Shown piece by piece: positions 59,719-64,000 of a stretch of 64,000 nt of DNA; the stretch's first letter is position 1, and the number at the start of each line of letters is the position of its first letter. The notes beneath the pieces were generated by a model. The model did not search any database. It had not been told where the DNA came from and was given only the letters and a program-made list of their open reading frames with translations. The translations under genes were made by a program, and so were the position numbers. The stretch is from assembly GCF_003234085.1 (NCBI RefSeq), contig NZ_QKSD01000003.1, positions 1-64,000 of the forward strand, in the 5' to 3' direction. Source of the stretch: Curtobacterium sp. MCPF17_052 (GTDB lineage: Bacteria; Actinomycetota; Actinomycetes; Actinomycetales; Microbacteriaceae).

Positions 59719-59762
59719 CGGACGGGAGGCCCGTGATGCTGCCGACCCGCTCCTCCCGTCCG
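59719..59762. repeat. intergenic hairpin, GGACGGGAGGC family
   Basis: CGGACGGGAGG (59719-59729) pairs exactly with CCTCCCGTCCG (59752-59762), loop 22. It lies in the divergent gap between serS and the diacylglycerol kinase gene, 53 bases before the latter start, so a pure terminator role is doubtful. Confidence 0.65.
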
Positions 59763-59814
59763 TCCCCTGGTCGCCATCCGGACCGCGCAGGCGGTGCCCG
59801 GTAGCGTTGGGGGC

Positions 59815-60882
59815 ATGTCGACGCCCTCGGACACCACCTCTCTGCCGGAGGACGCCCCCGCCACTGAGCAGCGCACCGCCGCCGTGATCTACAACCCGAT
59901 CAAGGTCGACCTGCCCTCGCTGCAGCGCACCGTCGGTCGCTACCAGCGTGAAGCCGGCTGGGCGGAGACGAAGTGGTACGCCACGAGCGAGGAGGACCCG
60001 GGCGGCGGCATGACCCGCGAAGCGCTCGACGCCGGTGCCGACGTGATCGCCGCAGCCGGTGGGGACGGCACGGTCCGTGCGGTCGCCGAGGTCGTGCACG
60101 GTTCCGACGCGGCCCTCGCACTGCTGCCGAGCGGCACCGGGAACCTGCTCGCCCGCAACATCCCGGCGCCGATCGACGACCTGGGTGCGAGCGCACACAC
60201 CATCTTCCACGGCGAGGACCGCGCGATCGACTTCGGCACGGTCGGGGTCGAGCGTCAGGACGGCTCGCGCGAGGAGTTCGGCTTCCTCGTGATGGCCGGA
60301 CTCGGGCTCGACGCCCGGATGCTCGCGAACACGAACGACGACCTCAAGAAGAAGGTCGGCTGGCTGGCGTACGTCGACTCCCTGGTCCGGTCGCTGCGCG
60401 ACGCCGACGCCTTCGAGTTCCGGTACCGCCTGGACGGCCAGGGCACCCGCTCGGTCCGGGCACACTCGCTCATCGTCGGCAACTGCGGGATGCTGCAGGC
60501 CGGCGCGACCCTGCTGCCGGACGCCGAGATCGACGATGGCTTCTTCGACGTCGTCGTGATGCGGCCGCACGGGTTCTTCGGCTGGGTCCGGATCGGTGCC
60601 CGGGTGTTCTGGGAGAACGCGATCCTGCGCCGCTTCCGCCGTTCGGCACTGGGCAAGACCGACATCGGACAGCGCATCGTGACGAAGACCCGGGATGAGC
60701 GTCCGCTGCGCTACCTGCGTGGCGAGGAGTTCACCGTGCGGCTGGAGCGCCCCGACGAGTTCGAGATCGACGGCGACCCGGTGGGCGAGGTCGTGGCGTT
60801 CCGCGCGAAGATCGACGCCGGCGGCTTGACCGTCCGGGTGGCCGGTCCGGAGGACCAGACGCGGGCGACCCGCCGGCGCTGA
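59815..60882 (+). CDS. diacylglycerol kinase-family lipid kinase
   Basis: 355 residues from the ATG at 59815, after GTTGGGGGC. The DAGK catalytic domain has RTAAVIYNPIKVDLPSLQRT, the GGDGT motif in ADVIAAAGGDGTVRAVAEVV and LLPSGTGNLLARNI. The C-terminal beta-sandwich has GFLVMAGLGLDARMLANTND, SLIVGNCGMLQAGATLLPDA, EIDDGFFDVVVM and FEIDGDPVGE. Phosphorylates diacylglycerol or a related lipid at the membrane. A soluble form without membrane helices. Confidence 0.92.
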   Translation: MSTPSDTTSLPEDAPATEQRTAAVIYNPIKVDLPSLQRTVGRYQREAGWAETKWYATSEEDPGGGMTREALDAGADVIAAAGGDGTVRAVAEVVHGSDAALALLPSGTGNLLARNIPAPIDDLGASAHTIFHGEDRAIDFGTVGVERQDGSREEFGFLVMAGLGLDARMLANTNDDLKKKVGWLAYVDSLVRSLRDADAFEFRYRLDGQGTRSVRAHSLIVGNCGMLQAGATLLPDAEIDDGFFDVVVMRPHGFFGWVRIGARVFWENAILRRFRRSALGKTDIGQRIVTKTRDERPLRYLRGEEFTVRLERPDEFEIDGDPVGEVVAFRAKIDAGGLTVRVAGPEDQTRATRRR

Positions 60883-60926
60883 CGGTCCCGGCCGTCGTGG
60901 GCGTGCGGCGGTGGCGGACGGGAGGC

Positions 60927-61886
60927 TCAGCCCGCGTCCGGCTCGCCGCGCACGATCGCGCGCAGCCAGTCACGGGCCTCGACGAACGCCTGGTCGGAGT
61001 ACCGGGGCGAGACCTCGGAGCGCGCGCCGTCGGCGCGCGGGTACGACCCGAGGAACGTGACGCGCGGGCTGAAGCGCCGCAGGCCCAACAGCGCGTCCGC
61101 GACCCGTTCGTCGCGCACGTGTCCGTCGAGGTCGATGACGAACCGGTACCGCCCGAGTTCGTCACCGATCGGCCGTGAGGACAGCAGCCCCATGTTGATG
61201 CCCCGGGTGGCGAACTGCTCGAGCATGTCGACCAGGGCGCCGGGGTGCTCGTTCGGCAGTTCGACGACGACGCTCGTCTTGTCCGAGCCGGTGCGTTCCG
61301 GCAGCGCGAGCGTCTTCGACACGAGCACGAACCGGGTGACGGCGCTGGCGTTCTCGCCGATCGAGTCCGCGAGCACCGCCAGGTCGTAGTGGTCGGTGAT
61401 GCCGGGCGGGGCGACGGCGGCGTCCGCGACCGAGTGCTCCTCGAGCAGTTCGGCCGCTGCGGCGACGTTCGACGAGGCCGGGATGTGCCCGTGTCCGCGG
61501 ACGTTGGCCTCGAGCCAGCGGTGCGTCTGCGCGTACGCGACGGGATGGGCGTTCACCGTGCGGACGTCGGCGAGCGCGGTGCCGTGCCGGGCCACGAGGA
61601 CGAAGTCGACGGGCACCAGGTACTCCCCCACGATCCGCACGCCGGGGATCCGGGCGAGGGCGTCCTGGGTCGCACTGACCCCGCCGTCGACGCTGTTCTC
61701 GATGGCGATGACGGCGCCGACGGAACGGCCGGTGACGACGTCGTCCAGCGCCTCGCCGACGTTGTTGACGCTGCGCCAGGGCTTTCCGGCGGCGGCCTCG
61801 ACGAGCTTGAGCGCCGCTTCGGTGAAGGTGCCGGCCGGTCCGAGGTAGCTGTAGGTCTCGGAGGGGCGGTCGGCGGCATGGCTCAT
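60927..61886 (-). CDS. pheA: prephenate dehydratase
   Basis: 319 residues. The PDT domain has YSYLGPAGTFTEAAL, VIAIENSVDGGVSATQDAL, VGEYLVPVDFVLVAR and the catalytic Thr-Arg-Phe in ENASAVTRFVLVSKTLAL. The C-terminal ACT domain carries LPNEHPGALVDMLEQFATRG, then MGLLSSRPIGDELGRYRFVI (GAL and the xSRP form of ESRP), the phenylalanine-sensing site. Monofunctional, as usual in actinobacteria. Makes phenylpyruvate for Phe synthesis and is probably feedback-inhibited by Phe. The MarR-GNAT gene begins on the same strand upstream. Confidence 0.96.
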   Translation of the reverse strand: MSHAADRPSETYSYLGPAGTFTEAALKLVEAAAGKPWRSVNNVGEALDDVVTGRSVGAVIAIENSVDGGVSATQDALARIPGVRIVGEYLVPVDFVLVARHGTALADVRTVNAHPVAYAQTHRWLEANVRGHGHIPASSNVAAAAELLEEHSVADAAVAPPGITDHYDLAVLADSIGENASAVTRFVLVSKTLALPERTGSDKTSVVVELPNEHPGALVDMLEQFATRGINMGLLSSRPIGDELGRYRFVIDLDGHVRDERVADALLGLRRFSPRVTFLGSYPRADGARSEVSPRYSDQAFVEARDWLRAIVRGEPDAG

Positions 61887-61906
61887 ACCGGCGAGCCTAG
61901 CGGCGG

Positions 61907-62989
61907 TCAGAACGTGAGCTGCATGGTGTCGGAGTCGCCGTTCCGGCCGACGGTGCGGAAGCCCACCCGCTCGTAGAGGATGCGGGCACCGGTGTTGCCG
62001 TCCTCGACGCTCAGGCTGATGCCCGGCCACCCCGCGCTCCGTCCGGCGGCGACGATCCGGGCGAGGAGTGCGGACCCGACACCACGACCGCGGGCGCGGG
62101 CGTCGACGGCCAGGGTGAGCTCCGGGACGTCCTCGGCGACGAAGCCGTAGCCCGGGTCGCTCGCGGGCAGGTGCACGGCCCAGGCGACGCCGAGCGGCCC
62201 GTCGCCGTCGGACGCCACGACGCCCAGGTCAGCAGACCGGTCGACGGTCCGGTCGTCCGTCCGGTCGTCGCTGCTCCGCTCCGGGTCGAAGGCGGCGGAG
62301 TAGTGGGCGAACTCGGGCCGGTCGAGGTCGGCGTCGGTGAAGCGCTCGGCCGACCAGTTCATCGCGTCGAGGCTCGCCCGGCGCAGCAGGGGCAGGTCGT
62401 CGCGGGTCGCCGGCCGGTAGGCGATGCCGTCCACGACGTCCGGGAAGGAGTCGTCGGCCGTGCCGGTCAACCGGGCCTCGCAGATGGACGGGTCGTCCGG
62501 CGGGATGTTGGCCACCGCGGCGAACCGCCCGTCGGGGTCGACGCGGCTGAGGAGCACGCGGGAGATGTCGTCGAGTTCGGCGACCTGCTCGTCGGACAGC
62601 GCGTCGATGACCAGACGGCGGGCGGTGCGCACGTGGCCGGGAGCGGCGGCCACGATGTGCTCGAAGCCGGCGTCGGTGAGCCGGACGTCCGTCGCCCGGC
62701 GGTCCTCGGTGGACGGGCAGCGTGCGACCAGCCCGCGCTTCTCCAGCCGGGACACGACGTGCGACAAGCGGGGCAGCGACGCGTTGGTGGCGGAGGCGAG
62801 CACGGACATCCGGAGCGTGCGGCAGTCGGTCTCGGAGAGCATCGCGATGACCATGTAGTCGAACAGGGTCAGGTCGGCGTCTCGCTGCAGCTGGTGGTCG
62901 AGCGCCGCCGGCAGCAGCTCCATGACGGCGACGAACCCCATCCACGCCCGCAACTGCTCGCGGGAGAGCCAGGGGGTGTCGTCGGTCAT
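61907..62989 (-). CDS. MarR-GNAT fusion regulator/acetyltransferase
   Basis: 360 residues. The N-terminal MarR winged helix (residues 1-145) has TLFDYMVIAMLSETDCRTLR, ASLPRLSHVVSRLEKRGLVA and CPSTEDRRATDVRLTDAG. The C-terminal GNAT domain (about 205-360) begins YRPATRDDLPLLRRASLDAM and has the acetyl-CoA motif DARARGRGVGSALLARIVAA, then GNTGARILYERVGFRTVG. A repetitive Asp/Arg stretch, SDDRTDDRTVDRSAD, sits in the GNAT part. Both halves look intact, so it may couple DNA binding to acetylation. It precedes pheA by 20 bases. Confidence 0.9.
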   Translation of the reverse strand: MTDDTPWLSREQLRAWMGFVAVMELLPAALDHQLQRDADLTLFDYMVIAMLSETDCRTLRMSVLASATNASLPRLSHVVSRLEKRGLVARCPSTEDRRATDVRLTDAGFEHIVAAAPGHVRTARRLVIDALSDEQVAELDDISRVLLSRVDPDGRFAAVANIPPDDPSICEARLTGTADDSFPDVVDGIAYRPATRDDLPLLRRASLDAMNWSAERFTDADLDRPEFAHYSAAFDPERSSDDRTDDRTVDRSADLGVVASDGDGPLGVAWAVHLPASDPGYGFVAEDVPELTLAVDARARGRGVGSALLARIVAAGRSAGWPGISLSVEDGNTGARILYERVGFRTVGRNGDSDTMQLTF

Positions 62990-62998
62990 GCCCTCATC

Positions 62999-63484
62999 CT
63001 AGGGAGAGGTTGTCGCTGCAACCGCGGGTCGGGCGGACCGACGCCGAGCCGTGACCACTCCGACCACCAGGGCGACCACCACGACGGCGACCAGCGCGCC
63101 CTCGACCACGAGCAGCCGGGTCGTGTAGTCGAAGGGCAACACGGTGTCGTTCTTCGTGCCGTGGGCCTTCGCTGCGATCTCCGGCAGGACCACCAGGGCC
63201 AGGACGCTCCCCAGGACGACGGCGGCCTGCACGACGACGAGCACCCACGTGCGCAGCGAGCGGCCGGCCCGGCGGAGTCCCATGCCGACCGCCAGGACGA
63301 ACGGCGACAGGATCGCGTCGTGCAGCACGACGGCGGCGATCAGCCAGGTCGCGAGCCCGCCGATGCGGTTCGGCCGGACGGAGGTCACGAGGACCCAGGC
63401 CCCGAACGCCAGGACGAGCACGCCCAGGACGACGAGCACGATCCGGGCCGTGCGGACCCGGCTGTCGACGACTGCGGCGCTCAT
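62999..63484 (-). CDS. four-helix membrane protein
   Basis: 161 residues from the ATG at 63484, overlapping the oxidoreductase stop (ATGA). Four hydrophobic helices: ARIVLVVLGVLVLAFGAWVL, TWLIAAVVLHDAILSPFVLA, WVLVVVQAAVVLGSVLALVV and LLVVEGALVAVVVVALVVGV, with His in the second. No family recognised. The coupling to a sulfite-oxidase-type protein suggests a membrane or heme-binding partner of it, as cytochrome-like subunits often are. Confidence 0.7.
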   Translation of the reverse strand: MSAAVVDSRVRTARIVLVVLGVLVLAFGAWVLVTSVRPNRIGGLATWLIAAVVLHDAILSPFVLAVGMGLRRAGRSLRTWVLVVVQAAVVLGSVLALVVLPEIAAKAHGTKNDTVLPFDYTTRLLVVEGALVAVVVVALVVGVVTARRRSARPAVAATTSP

Positions 63485-64000
63485 GCGATGACCTCGATCC
63501 GTTCGATCCACTTCGTCTGCAGCACACCCGGGCGGCCGGGCGCGATGATCCGGGCGGGGAACCCGTGTTCCAGGTCGAGCTTCTCGCCGTTGAGCTCGAG
63601 GGCGATGAGGGTCGTCGGGTCGGCCGCGTACTCCGGTCCCATCTCCATGATCCGGTAGCCGCCGTGCCGCTCCAGGCTCGTCACCCGGACGTGCACGTGC
63701 GGGTCCGCCTGCACCGCGGCGAGGAGGTCGCGCATCCGGACCCCCTTCCACGTCGCCATCTGGCTCCAGCCCTCGACGCAGGAGATCGGCAGGCGCGCCT
63801 CGGTCTGGCCGAGGGCGGTGAGCTCGGCACGTGAGAACGTGCGGCTGACCGAGGGCCCGGCGACGGTGAGCGCCCAGTCGGCGGCCGTCGCGGTGGCCAG
63901 GACGCCCGCCGCACGGGCCGTCCGGTTCACCGGGAGTCCGCTCTGGCCGAGGTGCCGCTTGCGAGGAGCGAAGACGTTGAGGGGCTCCCCGACGACCGAG
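63481..64000 (-). CDS. molybdopterin-dependent oxidoreductase, sulfite-oxidase type (partial)
   Basis: The C-terminal about 172 residues; the gene continues beyond the right edge. Moco-domain features: LPISCVEGWSQMATWKGVRM has the conserved Cys of the sulfite-oxidase family (C-V-E-G-W), LERHGGYRIMEMGPEY, and the final LDLEHGFPARIIAPGRPGVL then TKWIERIEV. NVFAPRKRHLGQSGLPVNR near the window edge matches the conserved region of this family. Substrate cannot be told from this part. Confidence 0.85.
   Translation of the reverse strand, partial: SVVGEPLNVFAPRKRHLGQSGLPVNRTARAAGVLATATAADWALTVAGPSVSRTFSRAELTALGQTEARLPISCVEGWSQMATWKGVRMRDLLAAVQADPHVHVRVTSLERHGGYRIMEMGPEYAADPTTLIALELNGEKLDLEHGFPARIIAPGRPGVLQTKWIERIEVIA

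Overview
This is a high-GC chromosomal window from an actinobacterium. The evidence is GC-rich third codon positions, frequent GTG starts, many 4-base ATGA/GTGA gene overlaps, a conserved DUF3090 / SCO1664-type / histidine-phosphatase cluster, a DUF58-MoxR-transglutaminase operon and a serS-HAD-pheA neighbourhood. The gene content best fits Microbacteriaceae (Curtobacterium-like), but that placement is an inference. The window has three parts. || Left core (1-10.1 kb): a TetR regulator; a three-gene operon MoxR ATPase / DUF58 / transglutaminase, probably an envelope-linked chaperone and transglutaminase system; a sugar-catabolic locus (sugar isomerase/epimerase and Gfo/Idh/MocA oxidoreductase) divergent from a LacI repressor across a perfect 22-bp palindromic operator; and a GH18-like lipoprotein. 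|| Accessory island (about 10.1-40.7 kb): lower and uneven GC, many orphan genes, an IS3-family element and several gene remnants (HNH, GNAT, IS3 fragment, ABC exporter, Lsr2 tail). It carries defence-like genes: a PIN protein, a coiled-coil CHAT protease beside a broken zinc-ribbon gene, a DUF6338 membrane protein with a tiny coupled partner, a KAP P-loop NTPase, an Abi_C-like protein, a HEPN-like protein, a LOTUS/OST-HTH two-gene operon and several unknown membrane or glycine-zipper proteins. Its right third (32.4-40.4 kb) is all on the minus strand. It holds two tyrosine-recombinase-fold proteins lacking the catalytic tyrosine, a winged-helix protein, a DDE transposase-like protein with intact D-D-E, a metallophosphoesterase and four small proteins, many joined by 4-base overlaps. 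I consider this the best candidate in the window for an undescribed system. tRNA-Ser(GCT), with its own terminator-like hairpin, lies at the right edge. || Right core (40.8-64 kb): a GntR regulator, an MFS transporter and a MetE-C-like methyltransferase; a MoxR-type AAA ATPase with a VWA protein; the SCO1664 / DUF3090 / phosphatase operon; a BLUF photoreceptor; an AI-2E-family permease; an ArpA/ScbR-like receptor; GNAT, XRE and SDR genes; a PIN/HTH toxin-antitoxin pair; tRNA-Ser(TGA); a HAD phosphatase overlapping serS; a diacylglycerol kinase; pheA; a MarR-GNAT fusion; and a molybdopterin oxidoreductase running off the right end. A family of long hairpins built on ggacgggaggc / gcctcccgtcc recurs between genes of this core and was not seen in the island.
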